The translations under genes were made by a program, and so were the position numbers. Shown here in pieces: positions 21,850-34,489 of a stretch of 64,000 bases of DNA. The stretch spans positions 41,378,173-41,442,172 of the forward strand of contig OX031070.1 of NCBI GenBank assembly GCA_943736015.1. Reading direction: 5' to 3'. The stretch is from Tridacna crocea. Taxonomy: Eukaryota > Mollusca > Bivalvia > Cardiida > Cardiidae. The notes beneath the pieces are model-generated. The model saw nothing but the letters and a program-made list of their open reading frames with translations. It made no database searches and was not told the origin of the DNA. Each line of letters begins with the position of its first letter. Position 1 is the first letter of the stretch.

Positions 21850-22024
21850 TTAACCCTTTCCCAAATGAAAACATTTTAGACTGGTCCAAATTGAAAGCAC
21901 TTGCAGACAACAAAATTAATGCTACTCAAAAAGTAAAAATTGTTTCCAGAAGGTAAGAAAAATTTGTGGTAAAAGGCTTCCATCTCAGGGTCGTATAACC
22001 AGTGATTGTTTGGTAGAGAGTTAA
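21850..22024 (-). mobile_element. Hairpin MITE with hairpin deleted
   Basis: TTAA at 21850-21853 and 22021-22024. The body is intact but TTTGTGGTAAAAGGCTTCC replaces the palindrome. Confidence 0.8.
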
Positions 22025-22258
22025 GGCTTATGCTGCAATATTTCGACTGACTGCTAATAATGTGGTCATGGATTGTTAGATGAATGATTGATCTTTTAAT
22101 CTTTACATATAAACCAATGTTGATATCTAGATATGCCTTATCTCCTTGCAAATGCTGATTTTTAAAAGTAAACAAGTGTTGACCTACTTCTACTGTAAAC
22201 AAAACATGGCAATGACATCAGTGCCAGTGTTTCTTTTTCTTCACTTTTTGGGGAAGGT
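22025..22258 (+). mobile_element. Second diverged piece of the Mutator-like family
   Basis: Nearly repeats 20936-21170 (ACTGACTGCTAATAATGTGG ... ATGACATCAGTGCCAGTG). Confidence 0.65.
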
Positions 22259-23202
22259 TGACAAATAGACCATCTGCCAAATTCCGTTACTGACGCGTCA
22301 CCACGAGTTACTTCCCTTGCGAGTACTCTCCACCGGACAATCTTTTCCAATCTTGAATATGCCTAATAGTGAAAGGGTCATATTTTTTCAATGGAATTCA
22401 CCATAAACGCGATAAATAAGACAACAAAAATCCTAAATCGGCCATGCCGGTAGTTTTATTATCTTTTTCGAAGACACACACAAAAAAAGAACTGTTGTTT
22501 TGTCAATCTTTCAATAAACTTCAGAGATTAAAGGGGTATCATAAGCGCTGTCTCCTGTCGGGCGTGTTAATAGAACTTTTTGTATGCAGACTGCATTAAC
22601 CCTTATGCTGCGAAGCCCGACTCAATGACTTTTTGCAGACAATTTAGATCAAGATCGGACTACGAAAAAAGTGCAGTCTGGTCCTAGATCTACACTGTCC
22701 GATACGGAGATATTTTACCTGGAGATATTCCTTTGAAATAATATTTGAGTTTTTACTATCGACTTTAAAAGTGTCATTTGATTCATTTAGCAGGATAAGG
22801 TTTAATAACTTGAAAACCAAATTCGAAAGAAATGAGTGCAAATATATAAACTGGGACCGGTTAAATCAGGTTACATAATAGTGCATTTGAAAAAAAAAAA
22901 ACTGTTCGGACAGAAAAATGCATCTTTAAGGGCCAATGATTAGAACAGACTTACCCCCTGTAACAGATTTAAACAATTCCAAACCTTTACAAGTGATCAA
23001 CGTCAGACTGAACGTAATAAACAATTAATTATGACACGAGTGTGTTAGTCGGTGCCTAGGAAGAGCATAACAGCTTTTCAAATAGATGCACCCACTTTGA
23101 CGGTGAAATACCGAGATCAAAAGAACACCCAGCTAACCCTTTACTTTTCAATGAAAACAAGTATAGCACGCATTTTCCCACTGAAAATGAATCCCGAACT
23201 TC
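22259..23202. other. No recognisable gene
   Basis: Moderately CpG-containing, unique-looking DNA. No exon with phase support. Confidence 0.4.
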
Positions 23203-23427
23203 TTTTTTTACCAAACATTTCCTGCTTTTTATGACCGTGGGATAGAAACCTTTTGCAAACATTGTGGGAAAAAGAGAAAATGCTGTTAACAAGCATTTTC
23301 TCCATTTCCCACAATGTTTCATACCCTGCTGGAATCGAATGTCAATTTTTGAGTTACGTTTATTTTGTCATCTGCAAGTGCTTTCAATTTTGTCCAGTCT
23401 AAAATTTTGTCGTCTGGTAAAGGGTTA
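23203..23427 (+). mobile_element. Hairpin MITE
   Basis: Left target decayed, TTAA 23424-23427; palindrome centre GCTGTTAACAAGC. Confidence 0.8.
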
Positions 23428-23684
23428 AATAGTTACCGTGAATGTTTTCACCCGATGTCAACACCTTGGACTCGTCCAGATACTTAACATGTAGAGACGA
23501 TTGAATAAAAGTGGGCCAAATGGTTGTAAGTGTCCTTGAAAAAGTAAAAGAATATTATTGGAAGAGAAGCAAGTGCTTGTTGCAAGCCCTTCCTTTCTTT
23601 TCCACACTATTTTCTCTCACACTTGAAAATTCATTTTTCACAGATGTCTCTGAACTGTATATTGATTACTTTTTTCCTTTTTTA

Positions 23685-23721
23685 GGGGGGGGGGGGGTAA
23701 GGGGTGGAGGGTGGGGGGGGG
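23685..23721 (+). repeat. G-rich tract
   Basis: A run of 13 G, then GGGG, GGAGGG and a run of 9 G: at least four G-tracts within 37 nt, able in principle to form a G-quadruplex. Confidence 0.9.
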
Positions 23722-24631
23722 TTAAGGTTGAAGAAGTGAGACAAATAACATAAAGTGGGCAAAATCAGCACGTCTGCCCCTTTTTTCCGGATCCCCAAAA
23801 CTCGGAATACTTTGGTAAACGGTTAAATAGCTGTCCAGTGTCTTCAGAAAGACAGGTACAGTCCATTTACTGATATTATAGCACTATTATCAAACGTCTT
23901 TATTGCATTTTCAGGCATGTTCCTATTGACGAATAACTTCATATTATAGATCATGAACAAAAGAAACGTGGCTTCAGATCAAATTTTAAACCTTCCATAT
24001 CTTCTTCACAAAATAATTATTCAAGCTTCATTTTGAGTATATGTATTTGAAAATATGCGTCTAGTGAAGTTTTACAAAAGAAAATGGATGAAGGGTTAAC
24101 TCGATGTTCCTTTGATCTCGGTATCGCACTGTGCTGGACAGGGCAGAAGACCTTTAGAACAGCTGTAATGTACTTACTTCTTACAGATTAACACACACGT
24201 GTCACATTACATTGACCCTTCTTATCTTTTGTTTCATATTTATTTACCCGTTTGGTGATCATTAGTGGACGGGATTATGAATTTTATACAGGTTACAGGG
24301 GGTAAGTTCATTCTTACTTTCTACATGCTCTTTATTTGAATACGGTCTCATAAAATGCGTATTTTGTCCATTCCTAATTATCTTTTTCAAAAGCAATGTC
24401 ATGAAATATGAATAAATTGTGTTAGAATTGATTTCATATGGATTTCTTACTTTGTCACTTTTTTTTCAGTAGTGAATTTGTCCAAATTTAAAGGATTTGT
24501 GAACGGGACATACGGTATTTGTCATTGAAATAATGCTTTGATTGTCCGGTGTCACGTGATACTTCCGATGCGCCGCTTACGATAAAATGGAAATATCGCT
24601 TATATCAAATTTAATTGGCAAATCGTCTATT
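23722..24631. other. No recognisable gene or repeat
   Basis: AT-rich DNA within the long intron. Confidence 0.4.
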
Positions 24632-24960
24632 GATATGGCTCTTTGACATCATTTTGGTAAATAAACAAGGGGCCATGGCCCTTTAACCAAAAAGGGCCCC
24701 TTCTGTTTTTGTGGTCTATTAATATGGCCCTTTAACCCATTACCAGACGATAAAATTTTAGACTGGTCCAACTTTAAAAAAAAAAGTTGCAGACAGCATC
24801 GTAAAGTGCATTTAAAATGAAAAAAAAGTACCATATAGGGTAGAAAAAATTGAGAAAAGGAGAATTGCTTGTTACAAGCAGTTTCACCTTTTCTCACAAT
24901 GTTTCCACTGCTGTATATCTTAAATGTGTCAAAATGCAACATTATGTGGAAATGGGTGAA
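24632..24960 (-). mobile_element. TGGCCC element + subfamily-4 hairpin MITE (composite 2)
   Basis: Same order as 21175-21503 including downstream CCTAATGTAGCAGCAGG. MITE 24732-24960, right TTAA mutated to TGAA, hairpin arms slightly shortened. Confidence 0.8.
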
Positions 24961-25004
24961 CCTAATGTAGCAGCAGGTTCCCTAAAAGTAGGTGGCAGTG
25001 GCAT

Positions 25005-25345
25005 TGACCTACTTCAACTGTAAACAAAACATGCCAATGACATCAGTGCCAGTGTTTTTTTTTCTTCACTTTTTGGAGAGGGTTGACAGATTGATATGGC
25101 CCTTTGACATCATTTGGGCAAATAGACAAGGGGCCATGGCCCTTTAACCAAAAAGGGCCCCTTCTGTTTCTGTGGTCTATTAAAATGGCCCTTTAACCCA
25201 TTACCAGACAACAAAATTTTAGACTGGTCTAAATTTAAACAAAAACAAGTTGCAGACGGCATTGTAAAGTGCATTTAAAATGAAAAATAAGTACCAAATT
25301 GCGTAGAAAAGATTGTAAGAAAAGGAGAAATTGCTCATTACGATA
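25005..25345 (-). mobile_element. Mutator-like fragment + TGGCCC element + truncated subfamily-4 MITE (composite 3)
   Basis: CTTCAACTGTAAACAAAACA block, then TGGCCC motifs, then a MITE from TTAA 25193 broken off in its hairpin at TTGCTCATTACGA. Confidence 0.75.
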
Positions 25346-25574
25346 TTCATGTCTTTTTGTTTCAAAAGAAAAAGGTGCCGAATTTCATCATGGGTACTTT
25401 TAATTCCACTGTTCAAATTTGGATTTCTTTTCCTTCTATGTTGCTTTCAACATCATTTCAGTTCTATTGCAGAGACCAGTGCGCTTAGCTATGCTTTCGT
25501 GGTGTTTCTGTTTACTAGTCTTATGCACAATAGTCCTACCGATGCAGTGGCTGCTTTTCCAGACAACCGTTATC

Positions 25575-25625
25575 AAAAAAAAAATGGATAAATAAATAAA
25601 TGAAAAATAAATAGATAAATGAAAG
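25575..25625. repeat. AT-rich simple repeat
   Basis: GATAAATAAATAAATGAAAA-type degenerate tetramers. Confidence 0.7.
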
Positions 25626-25669
25626 ATCAGCGGTGGGAGAAGAATCATTTTTGTTGCAATAACTGATCA

Positions 25670-26360
25670 TAAATCCTTGGAGAAAAATGGCAAAATGAGG
25701 TTCCGAACCATGCAGTGACCTCTTTTTCTCCTTTTCCTACAATGATCCTACCTTTCCCCAAAAAATCTTCATTTTTTTCAGTTACATAAGTGTTTTGTTT
25801 GCATTTGCTTTCCATCTGAATGAGTCTTAAATTTTGTCATTTGGGAAAGGGCTAAGACACCCCTTTTCAGAACTCTGTGAAAGCATAGATAGGTGCATTT
25901 ATCTGTAATGTAATGATGTTGAAAACATGTACAAAAAGAAAAGTCCTAATTTGAGAAGGGTCCCTTTTCTTGAACTTACAAGTCCTTTTCGCAAAAAGGA
26001 CTAACTCCTATGACTCCTTTTCATAAAATCTAAAGTCCTTTTTTGCGAAAAGGAGTGAAAATAACTTGTTTTCGCAAAAAGGAGTTGTTTTTGCAAAAAA
26101 GGAGTTCTTTTCGTATTTTAGACGTACCCTTTTGCAGTTTGCAGGAATATGGAATCAATGAAGCTTGTTTCATTTCTCAATAGGTAAATTGTGGGTGATG
26201 GAACGATCACATTATATATTTTTCACCAAAATCTAGCAATTTAATTGCAAAGTTTAACCTTTCGCAATGTCTTCTACCTTTCATACTTACTTTGAACTGT
26301 TGTCTGCAACCTCTTTCAATTAGAACCAGTTTAAAATTTTATGGACTGGTAAAGGGTTAA
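25670..26360 (+). mobile_element. Two decayed hairpin MITE pieces around an AAAAGGAG cluster
   Basis: 25670-25853 and 26258-26360 keep the right half. Between them 25975-26125 holds repeated GCAAAAAGGAGT and inverted CTCCTTTT motifs not arranged like a MITE. Confidence 0.55.
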
Positions 26361-26379
26361 GACAATCGATAATGCACCA

Positions 26380-26606
26380 TTAACTCTTTACAAAACAACA
26401 AAATCTTGGACGTGACCAAATTGAAAGCATTTGCAGACGACAAATTAAACATTGCTAAAATGACGATTTCTCTCTATGATGGAGTAGAAAACACTGTCGG
26501 AAAAGGAGAAAATGCTGGTTACCAGCATTTTCTCCTTTTCCCACAGTATTTTCAAAAACCATCTTCTTTAGAGTCGTTAAAAGTCGGGATTGTGTGGAAG
26601 AGTTAA
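26380..26606 (-). mobile_element. Hairpin MITE
   Basis: TTAA both ends; CACTGTCGG against CCCACAGTA, near-perfect palindrome. Confidence 0.9.
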
Positions 26607-26892
26607 AACTGTATCCCCAATTTTGTCTTTGTACCCCCAATTCAAAACCAAGCATGTACCCCCGAATTAAAAACGCAGAGGGCATGTTGTGAAATTTTTT
26701 GATTTGATTGATTATTTATTCAGCAAAATTATAAATTTCTATGCGCAGGATACAGAATAATTATACAAGTCGAAAGGCTCTGTCAACCAAATATGTGTTA
26801 ATGGAAATTATAAGATTTGAACGCTTGCGTAGTATGCATTAAGAAGTAACGCCATTATTTAGAATTATTCTGGCCTCTGAAATCTTCCACAG

Positions 26893-27101
26893 TTAACCCT
26901 TTACCACTGGTCCAAATTCAAAGCACTTGTAGACGACAAAATAAACGTTACCAAAAATTGAAAACTGTTTCCAGCAGGGTAGAAATGATTGTGGGAAAAG
27001 GAGAAAATGCTGGTTGTGCATCTTCTCCTTTTCCTACAATGTTTTCAAAAGACTTCTATCTCGGGGTCGTAAAAGCCAGGGATTTTTCGGTAAAGGGTTA
27101 A
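26893..27101 (-). mobile_element. Hairpin MITE, partly deleted
   Basis: TTAA at 26893-26896 and 27098-27101. The palindrome centre has lost bases (GCTGGTTGTGCATC) and the left end is shortened. Confidence 0.8.
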
Positions 27102-27364
27102 GCAAGCATTCTGTAATAAGGTCCTATTTTAAAGCCAATAAAATTCTAAGTGCCCTGCCTGGAACATTCCCAAAAATGTTAAAAGTCTATTAAATAAATA
27201 GCACTTGATGGTACACATTAATGTAGATGTGTTAAGTATTCCTAATGTGTAAGTTTATGCACATGACTACTAGTAGATGTGTTATTGATTTTTTTTTCTC
27301 ACATTGTCTTAGTCAGGTTCAGATAAATATTTGCACTAATAGTATGGGCACAAATCAGTAAATG

Positions 27365-28415
27365 CTGCCTGCCGGCGTGGTAACTGCCAGTTTTCACTCA
27401 AATTCGGCCGGTGGCAGCATTTTAGACGCCACCAGGATGCCGCTGAAGTTTTCAGAAAAAGTTAAAATTCTGTCTGCCACCGGCCGATTTTTTTCAGTTG
27501 TGCCTGTCGTCAGGGTGCAGGGCAGGCGCATTTTGTAGTCGCGAGGTGGCTATCAAGCTGCAGACGGGCTTCAGTGCGATTATAACTCGGTCATCACGGG
27601 GTTCGAGGGCCTTCAATCTTTGATCTAGGCCTTCAATCTAGGAACTAACTGCCACTCTCCAACATCTGGCCTGCTACCGTTATGCTACCGACATGCCACC
27701 GTATGATTTCAAAATATCTACCGGAGGCAGGGAGGAGATCGAAAAGCAGATGGAAGGCGGCTGTCGGTGTTAGTAGGTGGCAGGACGGCGATCTGCCGGG
27801 TGCAGACTCCTGGGCCCCTGAATAATAACCGACGCTATTCACAATAAGAAATTGTCGTCATGGTGGTTCCAACAGCACCAGAGCGACTCGGAGACTTGTG
27901 TATTGCTGGGTTGGGCTCTGGTCCCTTGCGCTTCAGTGCTTGCACTTTGTCCTGCCCCTTGCCTTTAGGGGGCAACTTGTTGGAAGGAAAAATTTCTTTA
28001 AAAAATTAGATCTATTTATCTTATGGTTGATAATAATGATGAACACTTTGTAGTGATACAAGAGCAATCTAGCTATATATATTTACCGTAAACCAGCAGT
28101 CAGATTATCGGGAGGGCACCTGCCGGTGACAATTCGAACGCCCGATAGCCAGCTGGTGTCAGGTGTAAATGGTCGGTGTCCACCAGGTTGCCGGGCGGTG
28201 GCAGGTAAAATTTGACAGCTGCCAGCCTGTCGTCCTACTGCCACCGGCTGATATCCTGAACGTCCGCACCCCTCGAACTTAAGAAACTGCCAGGCGCCTC
28301 CCGACGGCTTTTTGGCAGTTATTTATGACCACTCTCACTGATTTGTAAAAAATCGGCAGGTGGCATGTAATTGGAAGAATCCACTGATGTCTAAAAATCG
28401 GCAGGTGGCAGTTTC
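27365..28415. repeat. GC-rich block of CTGCCACC/GGTGGCAG repeats
   Basis: Many degenerate copies of GGTGGCAG and its complement (e.g. CGGCCGGTGGCAG 27407, ATCGGCAGGTGGCA at 28350 and 28398). GC content is clearly above the rest of the window. Short frames here look like repeat translations. Probably an element of unknown class. Confidence 0.6.
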
Positions 28416-28805
28416 ACATTGTGACCATAGTGTTAAAGGTAACTTTTGATTGTCAGCAAGAACCCTTTTACTCTCTTTGTAAGGACCTGTGATCACATAA
28501 TGGGTTAGACATCAAGTGTAATTAGAACATTTTAAGCTGAGTGCTGACAGCATATGCAAATTCAAGCTAAGTACTATCTTAGAAAGAATTTGTACAGGTG
28601 GACCTCAGCTTGCTGCTAACCACCAATTGGCTTCTCAACTCAGATGGTTGCTTCTTTATATTCGACTCATTCTAAAATCAGTTTTGTCCAAATTATACCC
28701 CTTTTACGACTTAGAATTTTCAAACACATTCCAGCATCTAAAAGATGAGTGTGGCATCCGCATGCAGTGCTGAGCTCTTGACATCTTATCTTGGAATAGC
28801 ATCCA

Positions 28806-28833
28806 TTAACCCATTACCACACAGTCCCTACAA
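28806..28833 (+). mobile_element. Hairpin MITE left-end fragment
   Basis: TTAACCCATTACCACACAGT then unrelated sequence. Confidence 0.5.
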
Positions 28834-28973
28834 TCGACCGTTCATGATGTGAATATCAAATACACAACAGAGGTTTATTAAACTTTTACCAAATGGATTT
28901 TGCTTCTTATCTTTGTTTCTTCTTACCATGTCAAAGTTGTCTTTAACATATGCATCATCTCCAAAAATAAATC

Positions 28974-29533
28974 TTAAAGGTGGGTACTTAGAATTTTCAC
29001 ATCACACCAAATCAAAAAATATATATATCACTGAAATTTGTATGAAGAAACAGTACAAATCATCAATAATTAAGAATCATAAATTTAGCCCACCCCCCCC
29101 CCCCCCAATTTTTTTTTGATGGTATTCCCTTAAAAAGCTACATGTACGTAGCTTTAGATTTCACGCCAAAAATTTAAAAAAATGCATTGTGGGAGTGTTA
29201 AGTGACTGGCACGTGACTAATGACGCTTAAATTCCATTACATAACAAACATGTAATTATTTTTCATGTATTTTCATGACGCTATGTTTGAAGCTTCGTCT
29301 GTGTATTTCCAGTATGTAAATCAGCGAGTTGTTTATGTAAAAATAGAACATGTTTCCCGTCGATGTCGACCTTGGCCGTAGTAAATCTCTAATTTCTCGT
29401 GTTGTTGATTGGTTTTCGACTACTGGGGTTTATGAATGATGATTATAAGGCTTTAGGAGTATAAGGAGTATAAGGATGATATTTTTGTATTTTTGTAAAA
29501 TTTTCGTCCCAAATTCTGAAGGGCCACCCATAA
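28974..29533 (-). mobile_element. Large TTAA element (L), copy 5, without nested MITE
   Basis: TTAAAGGTGG at 28974 and a decayed GGCCACCCATAAA end near 29533. At the site where other copies hold a MITE it reads AGCTACATGTACGTAGCTTT with no insertion. A C-run interrupts it near 29090. Confidence 0.85.
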
Positions 29534-30710
29534 ATTATCATCTGGTATGTAATCTAAGAAAAGTTCGGTCCTGGCGTTAAGATCACCTGCGATAAACAAA
29601 AGGAGGGGTGAAAGCAAAACTATTCCATCTGCATTTTGGAAAATTTTACACTTAGGGAAATAACTTCTCATTTCTATGAAAAGCATTGGTAGATCATCAT
29701 TCTTAGATATGTAACACTGAATTCATTAAAAAGCATCAGAAAAATTACTCCTAATGGTGGTTGAATGTTTTTCTAATAACTGTATGCCATCAGAGTTATC
29801 GTAAATACCGGTATTTCTGTACTTCCTGGGAGATATAATTATGTAAATCATAGGCGTAACTTCTATTATGCACACCACGCACATATATGCGTAATGTAAA
29901 AAAATCGAGAATAGGTCATAGGTTGCCTCTTTTTGTGTATTTTTCAGTTTTGACGTTTTCTAAAACAGCTAAGATCAGAAATATCTTGATTTTACGGCTC
30001 GATTCCATTCAGTTGATTCCCAATTGCTCTCATCAACTGCCTCAAAAATGGCCAACTTCGGCATGCGTATAATTTATTTTTTCCTGGTTAGGCCTATGTA
30101 AATACCATAACAATATCTGTAACTATTTATAGAGTATGTCTTCAGCTATTCGTATTTCAATAAAGGTGTGTATTACTGAGATATTTTGTACACTTGGGAC
30201 AACACAAATTTCATGAGTAAAGATTCATTTATGAAACAACTATAATCAATTTTGACACAAATATTAACTGCTACATACACTTGCATATGACAAGATATTA
30301 CAAATTACAAATTTTGTCCCTAGAATATTTGTTCAGAACTATTAGGAACAAAACCTAAAAGCATCAAATATCTAAAACTTCCATGCAGGTGATCAAAGCA
30401 GTTGAAAATTTGCATTTTCAAATAAAGTATCATTATCCAATCTGTTCTAAAGACGCAATCAAGGTGAATATGTTTAGAAAAACTTGTGCTATTGTTTAAT
30501 AAACTTAACATCATTTTTGTACACTTGGGACAATTACGGATAGAAACATAAATTTGCAAGAGGCACAGTGTACATAATTTCAAAGTGTCATTGCCCTTCT
30601 ACAAGTTCAAAAGGACTAAGTATAGAGATCTTTGGGAAATCACATTCATCTTTTGCAGTGTTGTAGATTGATAGGACTGAAGGAGCAAAATGATTTTAAA
30701 GTTTCATCCA
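29534..30710. other. No recognisable gene
   Basis: AT-rich DNA. GTACACTTGGGACAA occurs twice (30187, 30519) on a ~330-bp spacing, possibly an old duplication. Confidence 0.35.
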
Positions 30711-30918
30711 TTAACCCATTACAACACAGTTCCCACTTTTGACGACCCTGTCAAAGAAGCCTGTTGAAAACATTCTGGGAAAAGGAGAAAATGCTGGTAA
30801 CCAGAATGATTTTTACTCTTTACAAAACATATTTCAAATTTTCTGTCGCTTTTATTTTGTCGTCTCCAAATGGCTTTTAGACAAACCTATAATTTTGTCA
30901 TAATTATGGTAATGAGTA
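30711..30918 (+). mobile_element. Hairpin MITE, right arm deleted
   Basis: TTAACCCATTACAACACAGT left end, one hairpin arm to GCTGGTAACCAG, then a jump to the right spacer; the right end is decayed. Confidence 0.8.
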
Positions 30919-32303
30919 AATAGTTTTCAACCAAACCCTCAGTTGATGCTACTTATTAGGATTATTTCCCTGAGATGATTCTAATGAGTACCCACAACAT
31001 GGAGTTAGGATGAGAATTAAGAGAATTTAGGGATCTGCAATGGCATAACCCTCTGTTGTCTGTACATTACAATAAAAAACTTAATACTGCTTTAACTTTT
31101 GTCTTAACTTAGCATATTTTCAAATAAGATTATATCTAATTGCCAAGGTATTCATTGCTTCTAATTTCTTCTCCATATTATAACACCTTGTGCAGACTCG
31201 CACTCTTCTACATCTCATGTTTACATTTCTGTATTGTCCAGGAATATTTTCAAGCACATCGTGAATTTTTGGGCAGATGATGGATTTTGTTGTTGGAACA
31301 TTTTTATATACAACATGTTTCGACAAAAACAAATGACGATTGGGAACTGGGGCCCTAGTTACTATAATGGTATCCCTCTTGTTGAGCATTACCAGGGAAC
31401 AGTCTTAGAAAGTCTGGGAATGAAATTATTTTACTAGGGAACAGTCTTCTAGGAATGAAATTATTTTACCCTGCCATTTCTCTTTATATATCCCACTTTA
31501 GACAGCTTCTTTGCCTGGGCCTTCTTACACCTCTGATAATGACCAAGACTCTTATCTGACCATTAATCATTCGACATTTGAATAAAATTAAGTTTTCACT
31601 TTAAAGATGCCTGTCTACAGCCGGTGAGCAGAAATGCCGTTAAATTTCAAAAAGAAAAATAGAATGGTACAGAAATCTGTCCATTGTGTACACAAGGATA
31701 AATTACTGACATATATTGTGTAAATGAAAAAAGAAACACGGGGGTTTGTGTGAAAAACCGAAAATTGGCCAGAAGAAAACTGGCTGACGATCGAAGCAGT
31801 AAACAATGGCGGTGACTCACGGAAATTTATCATTGGTTTCCGCCTAGAGTCCGATACGGTGTAACTTACATATCAGTCTCGAACTCTGTCAAAAAATAGA
31901 GGCTGCAACAGAGAAGCATCCATTTTCCTTTATTTACCACGTCAAGGCCAAGGTCAAATATAGTCACGTTACAGAATGCATGATCATCATACGAATCTAC
32001 CCGAGCGTATAACGGATATCGAAAATCTTCGATTCAAAATCCAGAAACGACCAGTCTGTTTACATTGAAGGCCGCAAGTCCGCGAAATGCATTTTCTATC
32101 AGGTGTAATCTAAGCAACCTTGCAACCGTCGGGCGCAATATATGCCATAGATATATAAGAATGACTATATTTTGATAAAATAAAACCAAAATGAGTTAAA
32201 ACTGGCTTAAAATGAGTATTATTGCCTCTGTAAGTGTTCGTTTCTTGATTGTCTCCCTCACTTCAATCAATTTAACCACTGATTTTCTTTTAGATATAAT
32301 TGT
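30919..32303. other. No gene recognised
   Basis: 30936-31010 resembles foldback family B (GAGATGATTCTAATGAGTAC). The rest is unassigned. Confidence 0.4.
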
Positions 32304-33573
32304 TTAAAGTCTTTACCAAACTACAAAATTTTACCAAACGACAAAATATTAGATATGTCCAAATTGAAACCATTTGCAGATGAAAAAATAAAAGTGACTG
32401 AAAGTTTGAAATTGGTTTTGTGAAGGATAGAAAGCATTCTGGGAAAAGGAGGAAAATACTGGTAACAGAAAAAACTGGTTACAAGAATGTTCTCCTTTAG
32501 ACCAGGCGTCCACTAGGGCCAGGACAATACGCGGATAGCATGCGGAAAACAAATTTAATATTCGGCAAAGCTTCCGCATGTTCCTGATGACTTCTTATTG
32601 TTGTCCTAGATGCTTCCACCTGATTCGGAGCCTTCCGGATCGGCAATTTTGTCCGCGTCGAAATTTTGATCGAGAGCAAAATTTGGACGCAGAAATGAAT
32701 TTCCTTACACCTTCGGCATCCTGTCCGCGTCGTCGTCAGGACATCGTCAGGACATCCCGAGTCTTCCGCATATGTTCCGGAAAGCTTCAGCGATGCGGAC
32801 AGCTTGCGGACACTAGGAGGAATCGATACAGAAGGTTCGCGGAACCTTTCCTGAACGTTCAGAGCGGTCGCGGAATGCTCTCTGAACAATGAATGGAAAA
32901 TGTCGCATGACTTTCGTATCTAGGCAACCTATGCCCTTAACATATCAAAATCAGTGCTCTTTCATTTGCAGTTTGACTTTCACCAGGGTGGACGTGTTTT
33001 TAATCTCTCCTGCACACAATATGCCAAGACCAAAAAGAAAAAATAAAAGTCGATGGTGGAAAAAAAAGGGCAACTGGAGTTTGTGGTAATTCTTGCTTGT
33101 CTAGAGTTTTAGAGTATTTTCTCTGATACACTGCTAATTTGTAGATGTCATCAGTCTATGGAACGAGAGATCCAAACCCTCTAATATAAACTATGAATGC
33201 AACCTCTGCATTTCCGTACCGTCTCCGCCTAGTGTCGTGCATTGCAAGTGGTTATCCCAAACGTTTCCTGGTGTAATCCTAAATGTGTCTGCGTTGTCCT
33301 GAAACGATCCGCTTTCACGCCTGAACTTTCGGAACTATTCCGGATTGTTTACGCGGACAATCCTAGGTATGCTAGCAAGAAGTCCGCGGACAGTCCGAGG
33401 ATAAATACATTTCTGTACGGAATCGATGTTTTCTCACAGGAAGGTATGCCGAAATCAATTTATATTTACCGCGAAGCTTCCTTGTCCCCTCCGCGTCCTA
33501 GTGGACGCCAGGCATTACCAACGGCTTCTTCCTCAGGGTCGTCAAAAGTAGGGATTGTGTGGTAATGGGTTAA
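32304..33573 (-). mobile_element. Hairpin MITE split by a terminal-inverted-repeat element
   Basis: TTAA 32304-32307; right part 33516-33573 (CTTCTTCCTCAGGGTCGTC ... GGTTAA). The hairpin breaks at TTCTCCTTTAGAC where the insert begins. Confidence 0.85.
32503..33515. mobile_element. ~1.0-kb TIR element inside a MITE
   Basis: Ends CAGGCGTCCACTAGG and CCTAGTGGACGCCAGG are inverted repeats, with further inverted similarity inwards (GCAAAGCTTCC / GCGAAGCTTCC). Rich in CCGCGTC / GCGGAC motifs. Contains no clear transposase; small frames such as that at 32889 are not recognisable. Confidence 0.8.
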
Positions 33574-34489
33574 GAAGATGATTAAATACTGTTTTAGTCC
33601 AACCTTCTGAAATTTTAGGTAAATTCTGTCTGAGCCTATTAGCTCTCTTTCTTGTAGAGCTATTTATAGGTGTATTTCCTGACCCTTACTTTGATTTGTG
33701 ACTTATGACTGTGACCCTTTTCAGATTTTCTGTTTTCTTTTTTTCTTACAATTAAGTGTTTGTCAATTTAAGGTTTGTTGTATGTGGGATCTTTTCTCCT
33801 TTGCAAACAAACCATCTTTGTGTATGATTTGTTCTGTCTATCTTTCTGGCTTCCGGCTTTTCAGCACTTTCATGAAGAGATGTGTTATTTTTCAGTTTTA
33901 ACCTGTACTCTTGTATTCTCAAGATTATGTCCTATAGCCTTTTTTTTTTCAGTATTATCAACTTTTTTTTTATTTCAATGTCCTTTTGAAAGGGAATTTG
34001 ACCACAAGCTTATACATGGTTCAAGTTCTATATTATTTGAGAATTTGTGTGAAAACTTGATTTTATGTCCCAAGTGAACAACATTAGCAGGTCTGCTCCA
34101 TCTTCAGGATTAGATAGATGTATAATTTATGTATCTTGATAAGAAATTACTATTATTTGAAAAAGAAAACTGTTTTTCCTTTTCTGACTGGGTTTTTATA
34201 TAAATCATTTTATAGAGACTGCATTCTCTATAAAGTCTGTCCTAGATATTATGCAAAGACATGCCTTCATTACCGCATGACCCTATAAACACGCCCACAT
34301 GACATAAGTATATCAAGAAACACGACTTTCATCAAATTTCATTGTTTTGTTTTATTGTAAAGACACGCCCGAAATACGAGAAAACAGCACTATCACGTGG
34401 ATTTCCTCATACACAGTACCCTCATGTTATGCGTGTCTACAAGCCCAAATTTTGCGAAAGAAAAGTGCATAGCTTTGCTGTCTTTACAA
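33574..34489. other. No recognisable repeat; upstream of candidate exon
   Basis: T-rich unique-looking DNA. See the candidate first exon at 34490. Confidence 0.35.

Noticed and set aside
32578..32892. 104-residue frame as a gene
   Set aside because: It lies inside the CCGCGTC-rich TIR element, overlaps an equally long frame on the other strand, and looks like repeated CCGCGTC motifs read in frame.
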